DNA of 64,000 nucleotides from positions 8,826,501-8,890,500 of the forward strand of contig OU015651.1 of assembly GCA_907165275.2 (NCBI GenBank), written 5' to 3'. This stretch comes from Zygaena filipendulae. Its lineage: Eukaryota > Arthropoda > Insecta > Lepidoptera > Zygaenidae. The notes below the pieces were generated by a model. It made no database searches. It had not been told where the DNA came from and saw only the letters and a program-made list of their open reading frames with translations. Shown here piece after piece: positions 1 to 23,411 of this stretch (position 1 is its first letter; each line of letters opens with the position of its first letter). A program made the translations under genes and the position numbers.

Positions 1-80
1 CAGTTCTATGCGCGTCATAAATAACGTAGGTACCTACTTTAAGATAATTGTAGCATCTCAAAAGTGCATTTGTAACATTT

Positions 81-320
81 ACCGCCGCACTCAGAGTCGA
101 CTTTAATGATTACTTTGTTAAGTTTAGATTTTTAAAACAAAACTGCCGCAATCAGACAAGTTTAATAAATTAATGTTAATTGGCATTTAACTAATTAAGT
201 TACATCTCATTAAATGCCAATTAACATTAATTTACTGAACGTCTCTAATTGCGGCAGTTTTGTATTAAAAATCTATACTTAACTAAGTAATCATTAAAGT
301 TGACTCTGAGTGCGGCCGTT
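81..320. repeat. large imperfect palindrome (foldback element)
   Basis: Left arm 81-190 and right arm 210-320 are near-perfect reverse complements (outer ends ACCGCCGCACTCAGAGTC and GACTCTGAGTGCGGCCGT) around a loop of about 19 bases (191-209). No coding sequence. The structure fits a foldback-type non-autonomous DNA element. Confidence 0.85.
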
Positions 321-1729
321 AGTCATGAATGTATGTGGGTATATGTAACGTTCATTTTCTATTATTAAAATATCCTTTGTTTTGTACCTATATGTATGTA
401 ACTAGTACCTAAATAATGCAGATTCCATACTCTTTAATTTTCTAATAACTATAGGTATAAAATTTATGAAATACGTTTGGTTGGACACATTTAACATTTC
501 CACCCTGTATGGATTCCGAATAAAATGTCAAATAGCTGTTCCCTGCAGCTTTACTTGTGGTAATTTTGGATTTCCCGCGGGAATTCCGATTTAAAAGTTA
601 CCTTATGCTTTATTTATCTCCCTGATAAAATGTAGGTAGGTATACAAAATATCATTAAGATCGATTGAGTAGCTAAAACATGAAAAGACGACAGATAGAC
701 ACACCGACGCGACGGTTTTACTGTCTGTTTCATCTTTCGCATTGATAATAGATATTAGTATGGGTAGGTATAGACGTCTCTACTATAAAACTTTACCTAA
801 CTATAATATGTAGAGTCGCGTCTGTAAGTACATAGATACATAAAAAATACGTATACTTATAAATGAACACATTACATCACAATACTTCTAGCAGAATTCA
901 TAACAAAGATTTCTACGATTTCTTTCTACATATTTTCCCACTCATGATATAATTAAAATTATTTATAGGTCGAAGTTGTCACTGAGATCTTTTAAATTAT
1001 GTACGATGCGAGTAACAAAAAGTAGGATTAGGTATGTATAAAATATACTATTTCATCCATAAATTTAGAAGTCAGTCAATAAATTTAAATGAATAGGTAT
1101 AATACGAATTGTCACGCATATACCTACTATCTTTTTGTACAAAAGGGTAAGTATACAAAAGATATGTAGGAAGGTTCTAACCTACCATTACTTACAAATA
1201 GGTACAAATCACATTCCACAAAATAAATAATCATAAACAAAAAGGAATAAACAAACAATTAACTTATCCAATTATGTACTTTCAGGAATTTAACAGACAC
1301 GTCACTCAAAATCAGAGACGCTCGAGTAAATTTTAGAGACGTATTTTTTTTGTGTGTGACCGTGTATAGAGTACAAAGACGTACGTTACAATGTATAGCA
1401 CGCGGAACAATGTGAATATCCAATGTCTTGTTTAGGAAACACACTTTGTGCGAAATAATAGCTAGGAGAAAACGATGAGCCCACCGACCGTGACCGAACA
1501 CTTTTGAGTGTTCAATAAACCTGCCAACACAATAAATCATTAGGGACGAAAGAATTTGTGTGATGTGATTGAATGTTGGACTTTGACTTCTTTAAATCTT
1601 TAAAAAGATATTGAATTGAATTAAGAAACAAATTAATAAATAGTAGGTAGCTATGTAAGCATCAAAGCATGTAGTGGTAGCTATAGGTTACTTACCTACT
1701 CAAGTAAATGAACCCAAAAAATATATAAA
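321..1729. other. gene-free AT-rich stretch
   Basis: No coding frame, RNA gene or clear repeat end found. The 93-codon minus frame at 1259-1540 has no recognisable features and is taken as chance. Confidence 0.5.
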
Positions 1730-2068
1730 CGTGTTAATGAATTAACTGAAAATCTGATACACCTCATTTAAAAAAATAAACAATAATATGATTAAAATAT
1801 ATTTTATGTCGAAAAAATTAATACTTTAAAAGTTATTCAACATTAGTTTGGAGGTGACCTATCTACGAAATTCCAAGCGCTACGCCTGCGCCTACCGGTT
1901 CGATTTTTTTCACTGCGGGCGGCGTACGCGCCAAATATTGTATTGTAAATAATTTAGACATGGGCTAGTAAAAATGAAAAAATATAACCTATATTAAAAC
2001 AGTGCGATCGATTCGCTAGTTTATTCTGAGCAAACTACTTTCTAGTTTTCAGTTAATTCATTAACACG
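1730..2068 (+). mobile_element. non-autonomous DNA element, family 1, copy 1
   Basis: Bounded by terminal inverted repeats CGTGTTAATGAATTAACTGA and its complement. The interior has an AT-rich left part and a GC-rich core (CGGGCGGCGTACGCGCC). A second full copy in opposite orientation lies at 43683-44033. Confidence 0.8.
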
Positions 2069-4970
2069 TTGTAGATAATACATTCGCTTTTACAATCAAC
2101 GGTCTTCCTGTATCAAAATTTTAGCAACTTAGCAAGAATTCAACACCGATTTCAATCGTGTAGATTTAACAAAATTTCATTTAAAAAAATTAATTATAAA
2201 AATTTGGAGGGCTCAGAGTAATAATATATACTACGTAGGTACTTATAGGCTAAACAGTTTTTAAAATAGTAGGTAGGTCGACAAATAGGTAGATAGGTTT
2301 ATTCATAGCAAGTGAAGGAACATTATTGGTACAAGTATAGTACCAACTTTTATTATGAAATGTAAATTGTTCTAATTTTACGCAATTCCGTGTAGCGCGA
2401 ATGATTTATTACTTTTTTAACAATTTAGCACAATGGTAGAGGAGCACATTGTTCTATTTATAATAAAAGTTTGGAAAAAAAATATAGTTTTACAAGCCAT
2501 TGTTTGAGAAGGCTGTAGCATGTGGTCGGAACTTGGAAAACGTTTGAATGACATTCATATAAATTGCTAACGTATTATTCAATCGCTTTTTTCTAGTAGA
2601 GTGAAATGATAAATGATCTGTTTTGCCCATTTGTAAGTGTAATTATTCATTCTAAATATTATTTTATACATGTCTATACCTATCTTTTTCACAGTCAAAT
2701 CTCGATTAATTAAAACTTGTAGGTTGTTAGAGGTAGAGTAGAACTCAAGAAGTAGAGTTAGTAGGTACTGTAGCTAGGTATTCGGTATAAGTGCTATAGC
2801 AGAATGCTTCTATCAGAGGCTATTTTTTGTGTTTTTGTTCACCTTGTTACCTATTCGGGAGCTCATTTTACTGAGACAAAAGTATTCTGTTTGATAACAC
2901 AAACCATTTTTCCAATTTGATCCAATTTCGTAGCTATACTAAAACCTTTTAAGTACCTATGTAGTGAATGTATATTAGGATCTAGCATTTCAAGTTTCAC
3001 TTTTATATTATTGCCTATAGGTGCCTATGTAACAGGACTTTTTTAGCCTGTTGATCAGTCTTTGTCCAAAGTTAAATAATTTGATCTGAGAATCAGCGAC
3101 GATAGGTATGGCCATGACACCAGGCCAGGGAAGGTTGGTAGTTTTACACCCATTCACTCTCGTCTTGATGGGGTCCAAATCATAGCTTTCAGGCATCACA
3201 GGCTTGTTGGTAGGCTAGTTGTTAGTTCCTTTTCCAGTCCTTAGCGGTGGCGAAATGAAAGAGGAAGCAATAAACTTATGGTGGGTAGAATACCAATCGT
3301 ACGCTGATACGCTCACTAGTGATCCATGGGTCCATATTATATTGAAAGGAAATGGCGGGACCAATTCAAATATCAGCTCCTACGATCATCCTTATCCTAT
3401 GATCATATTTTATTAACAACATAAAAAAATAATATTATGTAGGTACCTACCTAAAACCATAATAGTAGGTAGTTAGGTACATACAAACTTGCCAGCGGTC
3501 ACACCCATGTTAAACGGATTCCGTCGGCAACAGATCGTCCTATAATTTAGGTACGACTCAACCATGGTTTTTTACCCTAGTATAGCTGTTCAATATTTGT
3601 TTCTATGATGCACTGTCACTATCATTTTCAAACAAAGTCCGTCTGTCTGTTTGTTCGCGATAAACCCAAAAAGTACCTACTGAATGGATTTTCTTGCGAT
3701 TTTCACCAATAGAGTGATCCATGAGAAAGGTTTAGGTTAGGTTATTAGTATATGTAATTTGTCAAGGCTATGTGTAAATTGTGTAAAAAGTGCATTAAAT
3801 TTTGCATACGTACTACAAGGTAACAGGGGTCAGGGGTAGGTACTTTTTGTCCCGGAATTACAATAAGAACTCCGAAACTAACGCGGGTGAAATCGCGGAA
3901 AACAGCTAGTTCACAATAAATTAATAGCAATTACTTACATAAAACAATTAGGTACATCAAACGACGACCGCAACTGATAGTGATCGGTTCAATCGTCTCT
4001 TGAAACGACCGATCCCTAATAAATTAATTGTTTTATTATGTCACAAGCGAGACGCGATAAAAATCGACAAATGACTACGTTTTAAATGAAGACATCCCAC
4101 TATCTACTTTATTAGACACATGTAACGTTTACGTTTAACAATCGTCGTTAAGATAAAACCTATCGGGAACTGGAATGGCCGCGTCGTGATGTCTTTTTTT
4201 TTCGTCCGCAGCGTGAGCTTTATGCTAATCAGACCCAAAAACAAACATTGTTACAGGTCGAATGTGTAACATATAATAAAAATAAATTAAATAGTAAAAT
4301 GAATCGTTAAAATTGAAGAAATGTCCGTAATTTATCCACGAGTCACCTTCTAAGCATTCCGTGCGTGCCATCGCGGCGGGGTCCCGCGTCTCGCCGCTCT
4401 AGACGCGATCTCAGAATAAAAAGGCGCCACAAAAAGATGTATTCAATAAACCGTTGGCCATTACTGGGGTAATCGATGAGATAAATTAATAATAATGAAT
4501 TTTTGAAAGACATAAGGATAGATTGCGCGTTGATTTTTGTCAGAAAGCAAAGATAGAGCATTATTAAGTATTGATAGTTAGGTTCATACCTATATGGTTT
4601 ATACCAGGTATCACACAAAGTACGTACCTACCTACATATACCCGTAAGCAAAATACCGCTTAGCCTTCTACTCAAGGTTTCTTTCCCTTAGGGACTTTTG
4701 TGCTATAACCTGTAGCCGTATTCCGTTTAATCTCTCTACCTCTCTAATAAGGTCAGGGTGCCATCCATATAGTAGGTATGTAGTATCTAATCTAGTTACG
4801 AAAGATGATTAAACTAACTTCCAAAAAAGTTTTAACGGTATTATGAGTAGCTTCATTCAAATCCTTATACTATACTTAATAGATAGTATTATAAATGTGA
4901 AAGTGAGTTTGTTTGTTTGTTACGTTTTAATTTCGTTAACAGATTCTCATTTTGTTGTATATATATATAT
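2069..4970. other. gene-free stretch
   Basis: AT-rich with scattered TAGGTAGGTA words. Short opposing frames at 3008-3199 and 3219-3416 look slightly more protein-like than the rest, but match nothing I know. Confidence 0.4.
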
Positions 4971-4972
4971 GA

Positions 4973-5250
4973 TAACTAGCTGTACCCCGCGGTTTCACCC
5001 CCGTGAATTTCGGATTTCCCTCAGGAACTCCAAACTTACAATAACAAACACAACCAAAAAAAATATTAGCTAGATTGGTCCAGCCGTTCACGTGATTCTT
5101 TATCTTTAAATTGGCATAACATTGGCATAACCGATTGACATGAAACAAACACTAAATGTTAAGTGAAGCTTACCACAATAGGTATATCATTGAAAACTTC
5201 ATCTAAATCGGATAAGCCATTTGTGAGATTAGCATGCACACACGCACAGA
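4973..5250 (-). repeat. dispersed lepidopteran repeat, family 5
   Basis: Starts CTAGCTGTACCCCGCGGTTT and continues CACCCCCGTGAATTTCGG and GTCCAGCCGTTCACG. The family is recognised by the CCGCGG-TTTCACC end and the CTAGCTGT terminus. Confidence 0.55.
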
Positions 5251-5499
5251 CATAGGTACAGACAAAAATTCTAACAATCATTGTTTGAGGTGCTATTGCG
5301 TTGATAAATGTCGCAATAATATTTTTTCTCATATAATATCTTCCATGTATCTACCGACAGCGATCCGTTACATTTTTATTATATAGGTCTACATGTATAC
5401 CATAATAAATAGTCTTGCCGTAAATACTGTAAGAAAGAAAAATAAATAACATTTTTCTATTGCAAATAATATTTATTTTATTACTTTTACAGTGTGTTA

Positions 5500-6245
5500 A
5501 TGTAATACATAAATATCAAACTATTTAAAGTATAAAAAGCTTATTCGAAGTGGTCTCCATTGGCTGCAATAGTCATTTAAACGTTGAGGCCAGTTATCAA
5601 TAGAATCACGCACTCTTTCCATGGTAAAATTCTTAACTGCCAATCGTATGGATTGTTTTAGGGACTCCAAATTATTATGGCGTTTAGAGCAAGCCGTACT
5701 CTCTAAAACTGACCATAAATCATAATCCAGCGGATTAAGATCGGGACTAGACGACGCTCAGTCTTCAGCTCTGATGAAGTCCGAAAAGTTCGTTTCCAAC
5801 CAAGATTGCGTAGACCGAGCTTTACCTATGACCCGGCGCCGAGTCTTGCTGGAAGGACCATTCTTAGTTATTGAACATGGTGTTGTTAAGGGGCTTCACT
5901 ACCTTCTAAAGTATGGCTCAGTCACTTCTTCATAGCTAATAAATACCCCACCAAACCAACACTGAAGTCGGATAATGCCCACGTTGCACTCTGTCGACTA
6001 ATTGAGAAGCTTCCCTTAGAGAAGCTTAAAGCTGTGAGCATAAATACGGTCATTTTGTTTGTTAAAATGTTGCTCAATTGTAAAAAAAATCTCATCCGTA
6101 AACAGATTTTTTCTGTGACTTCCCTTTACGTAGTTGTTTCGATTTTACCACCCTATATTCTTTTTTAAATTATCAGTTAAGAAATGACAGTACGTCTCTT
6201 ATAGGCTGCACGTCCTAAGTCATCTTTTAAAATACGCGAAATGGT
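5500..6245 (-). pseudogene. Tc1/mariner-superfamily transposase remnant
   Basis: Minus-strand reading gives broken stretches of a DDE transposase: LFTDE (near 6091-6105) with EQHFNKQNDRIYAHS after it, FQQDSAPGH (near 5827-5855), then SPDLNPLDYDLWSVLES (near 5700-5746) and NWPQRLND near 5580. The three acidic catalytic segments are in the right order. Several stops and at least one frame change inactivate it. Terminal inverted repeats were not located. Confidence 0.8.
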
Positions 6246-6794
6246 TATAGGTGCTATCTTCTTCTCCCGAGATAAAATCTTTAGCTTTCGGACAGGATTT
6301 CTTCGAATTCTTTCCCTTACTACTTTGTCTACCTTTTTCGTACAAACACTACGTGGACCGTGGACGGCCAGATCTTTTGCTGATCACAAACAGAGGAGTT
6401 CTCATGGTACCTATATTAATAACCCAGAACCATTGAACTAATATTACTAGCGTAATCATCCCACTCCATTTTAATATCGCAAAATATTCTTCAAAAAGGT
6501 TCTGTAGAACTTCAGAGTAATAATATACACTACGTACTAGAAGATAGAACTAGGTACGACGGTAGAAAGGCTATCAAAGCATCAAGTTTTTGACTACGAC
6601 TTAAGAGTGAAAATATCATATTTCCAAAATATTTCAATTTTAAGCTACCTAAGTAAAATTTTACCGAAAAACGGTTGTTTAAAATGTATTTGGTTAATAC
6701 AACCAAACATAGGTTAGGTATAGGTTGCAACCTATAATATCCTGTTACGTCACCTACAGCACAGGGTTGGCATGAGGAGAGCAAATAAAATAAA

Positions 6795-7983
6795 ATACTG
6801 TTTCTTAATTTTTATTGATAAATTCACATTCAAATAATAGATCACGTCGATGACAGATGGTATTATAATATTTTTATTTATGTATGGTACAGAATGGAAT
6901 ATTTCTACTGATCAAATTTAGATATTGCAATCTACAATAATGCTGTATCGATACTTTATAATTTCTAAAATGTACTGCGTTATAAACTATCTGGATTTAG
7001 GAGTGCATAAATGCTTCGAAAATTTCGTGTCAGAAAGGTTATTCAGCAATAAGAACATCAGTTAAAATATACAATAATTATATCATTCACATATTATGTA
7101 AATCACGATACAGATTAATGAACATCAAAAATATTTTCTATATTATTAAACGACTACTTTCACAAATAATCGATTGCCGAACCACGGGGAGCCGCGGGCG
7201 GGCCGCGCGGCGCTCGTCGCTAATTCTAAGTGTGACCGAATAACTTGACATTTATATTCAACTCGTACGCTAACTCCGTGCACATAGTTCAAAGAGCGCG
7301 CCGCGCCGCGCCGCGTCCTTCGCGCACAGCTGACTCGCGGCACGCGACCGCATGAGAGATAAGCATTAAGAAACAACCCGAGCGCTGCGCCCGCGCCGCG
7401 AGCAGGGCGCGCTGCGCCTGAGATTCAGCGCTCGCGGGGCGGGCGCGGCGCCGGCGCACGGGCACGCGCACGCGCTAACACATCGTCGCTATCGCACCGC
7501 TCTCGAAATACAAATAAAATATATGCAAATTGTTTTACCGTACGTGGACACCCTTAAGAAATGTTCAACCGTAGATACGACGCGCGTACGCGCCGTACAA
7601 TACGCACGATCTCTTTAAAATAAATAAATAACGAGATCGCATACATCACTTGCAATTTAACAAACTTCATCATTATCTTACGTTTTTTTTTATACAAATT
7701 ATCGTATCATCTACGGTCTACGTCGTCCTTAATAACAGTCCTTCATAAATAAAACACTATGAATATTAATACAATAAACTATGAAATAGCCCACAGGTTA
7801 ATTTCAGTCTGACAATTTACGAATAAAAACAAAATATCATCTATAATATAAAACATGTCACAACGCTGCCAGTGCGCGTATGTGTGCAAGTCGTCGCTGA
7901 GGGCGCGGTTGGGTGGTGTGGGTGGCGGGCTGGGCGGGGGCCGGACGGGTGTGCGCGGTGCGAGGGGGGCGGTGTGTTGGCGT
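6795..7983 (-). other. probable 3' UTR of bel
   Basis: Follows the bel stop codon on the minus strand and reaches a minus-strand AATAAA (plus-strand TTTATT at 6811-6816). It contains an unusually GC-rich patch at about 7180-7480 inside otherwise AT-rich DNA. The long open frames seen on both strands of that patch match no protein I know and look like composition effects. UTR length is inferred, without transcript evidence. Confidence 0.5.
6811..6816 (-). terminator. putative polyadenylation signal of bel
   Basis: Minus-strand AATAAA about 1.2 kb downstream of the bel stop codon. Other A-rich hexamers lie nearby, so the exact cleavage site is uncertain. Confidence 0.4.
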
Positions 7984-18707
<10,724 letters not shown>

Positions 18708-18890
18708 ATTATTACCAAGCGGTACGTTTTTTTTTTGGGAACTTTGCTCCAAAAATACTATACAAACACAGTCAACAATGAATTTTTCACAAACACAAGT
18801 TCACAAAATCATGAAACGTAACTTTCCTTTCCGAAATCACTTTTCTTTCATTCGCAGTTTTTGCTCTTCACTTTGGTAGTTCACTGAGCG
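18708..18890 (-). other. probable 5' UTR / promoter-proximal region of bel
   Basis: The bel ATG lies at 18705-18707 (minus). The sequence just upstream is unique-looking, whereas repeat-like sequence begins beyond about 18960. No clear TATA box was seen; the transcription start is not determined. Confidence 0.35.
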
Positions 18891-19139
18891 GGATGATGAA
18901 TAAAGAATGACTGAATGACGTATTTGGCGTTGGATAGCGTAGACCACAGACGTTCATTACAGACGATTTTATAAGAACATAGCTATAGGTACTGTTAGTC
19001 TGAGGCTCAGAAGAATAATAGTACGGGAGATACCGATGCTAATTCGGGAGTGACTCGAGCGTCGTTGGGACCTATTGGGTTTTGAAGATTAGGAGATATA
19101 AACAAAATAAGGTCATATGATATTTTTTCATTCACCGGT

Positions 19140-20230
19140 GGGTTTAGCTTCTACAGGCTTTCAAAAATGTAAAAAAAAATATTAAAATGGAAATACTCGA
19201 GCGCGTCAGATATTGTAGTTTAGACACTCCAAGGTGTCTCTGATATCGAAAATATATTCATCTGCCGATTTGCGTGGTGGGGGTGGCCATCCGGAAGTGG
19301 AGAAAATGAAAAAAAAAAAACATTTACTCCAGCGCGTCAGATATTCAAAGGGGATGTTAAGTGAGCCCTAAAAATGCTCCCCTTCGAAAATCTGCCAATT
19401 TGGAGGTGACGCAAGGTAGTAGCGAATTTTTGAAAATGCAAAAAAAAATCTCAATTTTGAAATAGTCGAGCGTGTCAGATTATTTTACAGAAGGTTCAGC
19501 TTGCACTCCAAGTTATGTTGGCTTAAAATCTGACAATAATTTTGAGGGGTATTATTAATCTGACTGCTAGAAAAAGGTTATAGGTGAACCTATAGTTTGA
19601 TGTAATACTTACCTTAACTTATTTTAATATGTATTTTAACCGACCAAAAAAAGTTATAATTTGACACGTTTAGCGCCGTGATATACTGTGATGACGTTAT
19701 GGCGACGGAAAGTAGTGTGAGGACGGTGCGAGAGAGCGAGAGATAGAGAAAAAGTAAAAGGGAAAGAAAGACAGAGATATGAATAGGTACATGTTTCACT
19801 GCAGCTGCTCGTTCGATTCGAAGACGATTTTTGTTTCTTCGGCTTATGAAAATCGGCAGATTATATTTTTCCCGCTATCCTTGAGTTATTTACTTTAAAA
19901 TAAAAAATAAATCAACTGCGCTCGAGAATGTCGAAGTTGCGTTTTTTTTTTGCAAGTTTGTGATCCTCTAACTCCCTTACGTCACGTTCAAATGGTCAGA
20001 TTATTCATATACATACTTCTCACTATGTAATTAACCCACCATATCTTAATCTGACGCGCTCGAGTATTTCGAGTTATCGATTTTTTTTTACTAATCTGAT
20101 CGGTTATTCTAGACGCACCCACCAGTGTAGAGGGCCTATATTTGGAGGAGGTACTCAACATGGTGCAAGGTACCCTTATGTTCATCTGACGCGCTTTAGC
20201 TAATCCACAAATCCCCTCTTGGCGGTCCGT
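19140..20230. repeat. degenerate ~135-bp repeat array with an inverted half
   Basis: The word CTCGAGCGCGTCAGAT and close variants recur at 19196, 19327 and 19465 in direct order (steps of 131 and 138), and as the complement at 20049 and 20184 (step 135). Poly-A runs and ATCTGCCGATTT-like words accompany each. No protein is visible. Confidence 0.65.
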
Positions 20231-20638
20231 ACTATAACTAAACCATTCTTCTGAGGTCTGAGGTACTGTTGCGTAGACGGAGAATGGAAAACTTGATTGA
20301 GTGAAATCTAGAAACACGGAACTTTATGGAATGTCAATGGAATGACCGTAGTGATTATAATATTATGATCTTTGGGAATGATACGGACGGAAATGACCAA
20401 CTATGTAGGTGGGAACTTGAGCAGAAATCGCTGTGAACTTATCTTAAACAGTTTCGAGCTATTTTTTAAATATCACCGTAATTTTTTTTTAAATCTTTTT
20501 AAAATGTAATCTTAATACAGGTATATCGATACGAGTACTTTTGACCGATACCTACCTTTGTTTCAAAGTATCGATTCAAAAAGTACTCGGTATCGGAAGT
20601 CGAAAGGAATGTATCGAGTAAGTATTTGTATTTACTAG

Positions 20639-20706
20639 TATTGTATTGTATTGTATTGTATTGTATTGTATTGTATTGTATTGTATTGTATTGTATTGTA
20701 TTGTAT
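20639..20706. repeat. (TATTG)n microsatellite
   Basis: Roughly 13 perfect tandem copies of the five-base unit TATTG. Confidence 0.9.
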
Positions 20707-21219
20707 GTAATATATTTATTCACAAAAGGTTTTCACACTTTCATCGTATCGTTTTGTTCCTAGTGTCCAGAGAGAAGGTAATCACTACGTGCTAATGTCT
20801 ACAAAATACGTAGACGGAGAATGAAATAGACGAGGTGATTTACTTCTCTGTCGAATAATAAGCGAGACAGTGTTATGGCTAAGTTCATAAGAGTGAAAGA
20901 GATTTCCAATTATCTTTTGTCCTGCGTCTTTTTCTTTGTTGGACAAAGTTAAAGTTTAAAATTGTAAAAATTGGTACCTACTTAGGCAGGTGTCCACTTG
21001 AGCTTTGAAAATTGCTAACCCTAGCATTTTTTCTATTCACCCCATACCTCGTATCTATTGTACCCATTTGCGGGTCAATAGAAACTCAACACATTATTGC
21101 ATTTTGTGCTGTAATTAAGGAATAAATGCCAATTAACATGAATGGAAACAATTGAAACACCTAAGAGACATGATAGAAGCATAATATAATTTTCTTTGAC
21201 TATTGAAGTTGTATATAAT

Positions 21220-21563
21220 AACAAAAAAATTAAAACCGACTTCTAAAAACACAAAACTAAAAAGTTAAAAATAAAAAGCTAAAAATAACAAAATATCGAA
21301 TTAATCCAAATGACAAAAACACCCGTAATATTATTATTGGTTTGTGCTACTACTGATCGGTTTGAATTCGGTGACAAGCCCGCTGGTGTCTGCTCACTTG
21401 GGTTGTTCTGTTCACAAAGAGCTGGTGGCGGGAGTCGACCAACCAATAATTATATTACGCGTGTTTTTGTCATTTGGATTAATTCAATATTTGGTTATTT
21501 TTAACTTTTTATTTTTAGCTTTTTAGTTTTGTATTTTTGGAAGTCGGTTTTAATTTTTTTGTT
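21220..21563. mobile_element. non-autonomous element with long inverted repeats, family 6, copy 1
   Basis: Both ends read inward from AACAAAAAAATTAAAACCGA and share about 120 bases of inverted sequence (AGTTAAAAATAAAAAG, TAATCCAAATGACAAAAAC). The centre holds TCGGTGACAAGCCCGCTGGT. Related copies at 31523-31943 and 34945-35328, with a half copy at 31365-31521. Confidence 0.7.
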
Positions 21564-21787
21564 AAAAAATTGTGTATTTCTTACTTTTTAGTGAGTCGGT
21601 TTATAATTTATCTAAGTTACAATAGCCTAATGTCAACTGCTCATAACCTTTTACAAAATATTGCTTTTACCTATGCAGGGATGTTAATTTTTGAGGAGTT
21701 CTGCTGGTACACCACCATCAGTTCCACTTCACCATATACATTGTGACGAACATAAATTATTTAGAAACCACATTAAAGTTAACGAAT

Positions 21788-22420
21788 CGGAATCTGTGAA
21801 ATACCTATTATTTAGTAGTTCCGATGACCATCTGCGGTCTTCATCATCAGTTCCACTTCTTCAAATTTTACTTTCCAAAAGCAAATAAACGATTTACTAT
21901 AAAAAATACCCAAATCGCCATAGGTTTGCCTATAAATTTTGAAGAGTTCCCTCAATTTCTCCAAGATCCCACCATCAGATCCTGACTTGGTGACAATGTA
22001 ACCAATTCGGAAGTATCCCCTTTCAAACAAAAAACAATTTTCCAAATCGCTCTAACTAGAACCCTTGAAATACGTATTATTGTTGAGTAGTTCCGATGAC
22101 CATCTGGGGTCTTCATTATCAGTTCCACTTCTTCAAACTTTGCTTTTCGAAAGCAAATGAACGGTTTACTATAAAAAATACCCAAATCGCTATAGGTGTG
22201 CCTATAATTTTTGAAGAGTTCCCTCGATTTCTCCAAGATCCCATCATCGGATCCTGACTTGGTGGCAATGGGACCTAATTGGGAGTATACTCTTTCAATC
22301 AAAAAAAGAATGTTTGAAATAGGTCCCACCGTCTTCGAGTAATCGGTGAACATACATAAAAAAAAAACATACATACAGTCGAACATACAACCTCCTCCTT
22401 TTTGGAAGTCGGTTAAAAAT
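21788..22420 (-). repeat. tandem ~270-bp repeat with a shared open frame
   Basis: Two units about 272 bases apart, both encoding on the minus strand a segment like LGIFYSK, FEEVEL and DGHRNY; a third single copy is at 31080-31290 (plus) and a shorter one at about 34800-34875. It is repeat DNA rather than a recognised gene, but the frame is open in each long copy. Confidence 0.5.
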
Positions 22421-22933
22421 GAAGTCAAAGTTCAAAATTGTGTCTATTTACCCCGTTTTACGGTATATTATCTTTGAGGCTTATTAGTTATTACCAATAT
22501 TTTCCAATATACCATTTCTTTTTTTTCCCTAACTTAATTTACTTCAATAATCCCGTTCTGCTTCCTAACCTTTGCTTCCTATCGTCTTAATTCCAAAAAT
22601 GAAAGTGGCAAATAACACTCAGTGTTGAGTCCAAAAAGAAGAGAAAAAAAAGTACTCTGTGTCTAATGTCTAGTGTCTGAAACTAGCCCTTAAATTGGCA
22701 GTATGGGCCCTGTACTCTTAGCCTTTCCTATATAGGATAAATAAACGAAAAAAAAAATGTCTAGTGTCTGTGATTTCGTCTGGGATTACAGTTGGCGTAT
22801 GGGGCTGAGGTATGGGGGAATACCCAAACGTGTCGTAGATCAGTCTAGTTAATTTGTGGTGATTGCCTTCTCTCTGACCATACTATGTCTAGTTAATTTG
22901 TGGACCATACCATTTGGCAGGTTACGTTTACAG

Positions 22934-23411
22934 GTGTGCGTTCCGTGGATTTGGGCGCAGTTGTTCGGTTAAAATTTCACTCGTTTGAGTTGCAACCAAG
23001 CCACAGAACGACAGAGTTGTTTTTATAACCTCAAAATATTTGAAATTTCAGGCGCCATTTGTTTTCTCTCAACTCACATTGCGAATAAGACTGTTTTACA
23101 TCCAATTATAAACTTTTTATGACTACGACACCTCCCCTTTGATCGTAAGAACTCCGATTGATTTTTTTTTCGATGAATCCGGTTTTTGGCGCAAACTTTG
23201 ACACTTCTTAAACAATACATAGCTGTCAGAGTGAAAATTAACCTGCTTCGGAGATGGTTGTTTGGTTGCTGCACTCTGAGCCACGGAACGGGTCAAACTA
23301 CGCTCTGACAGCTATCAGAGTAAAATTTCACCAAGCCACAGAACGGGTTCAGAGCGCACTCGAGCGCGTTCGAGTGCATTCGTGCGAAGCCACGGAACGC
23401 ACGTCGCACAC
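22934..23411. mobile_element. inverted-repeat element with CCACGGAACG ends
   Basis: GTGTGCGTTCCGTGG at the left and CCACGGAACGCAC at the right, with several inner GCCACGGAACGG and GCCACAGAACG words and a CGAGCGCGTTCGAGTGC patch. No coding frame. Confidence 0.6.

Noticed and set aside
3008..3416. opposing short frames of 63 and 65 codons
   Set aside because: No signal, domain, splice support or similarity that I can recognise; they may be remains of a repeat.
20499..20723. minus-strand frame with repeated NTIQY units
   Set aside because: It is the translation of the TATTG microsatellite.
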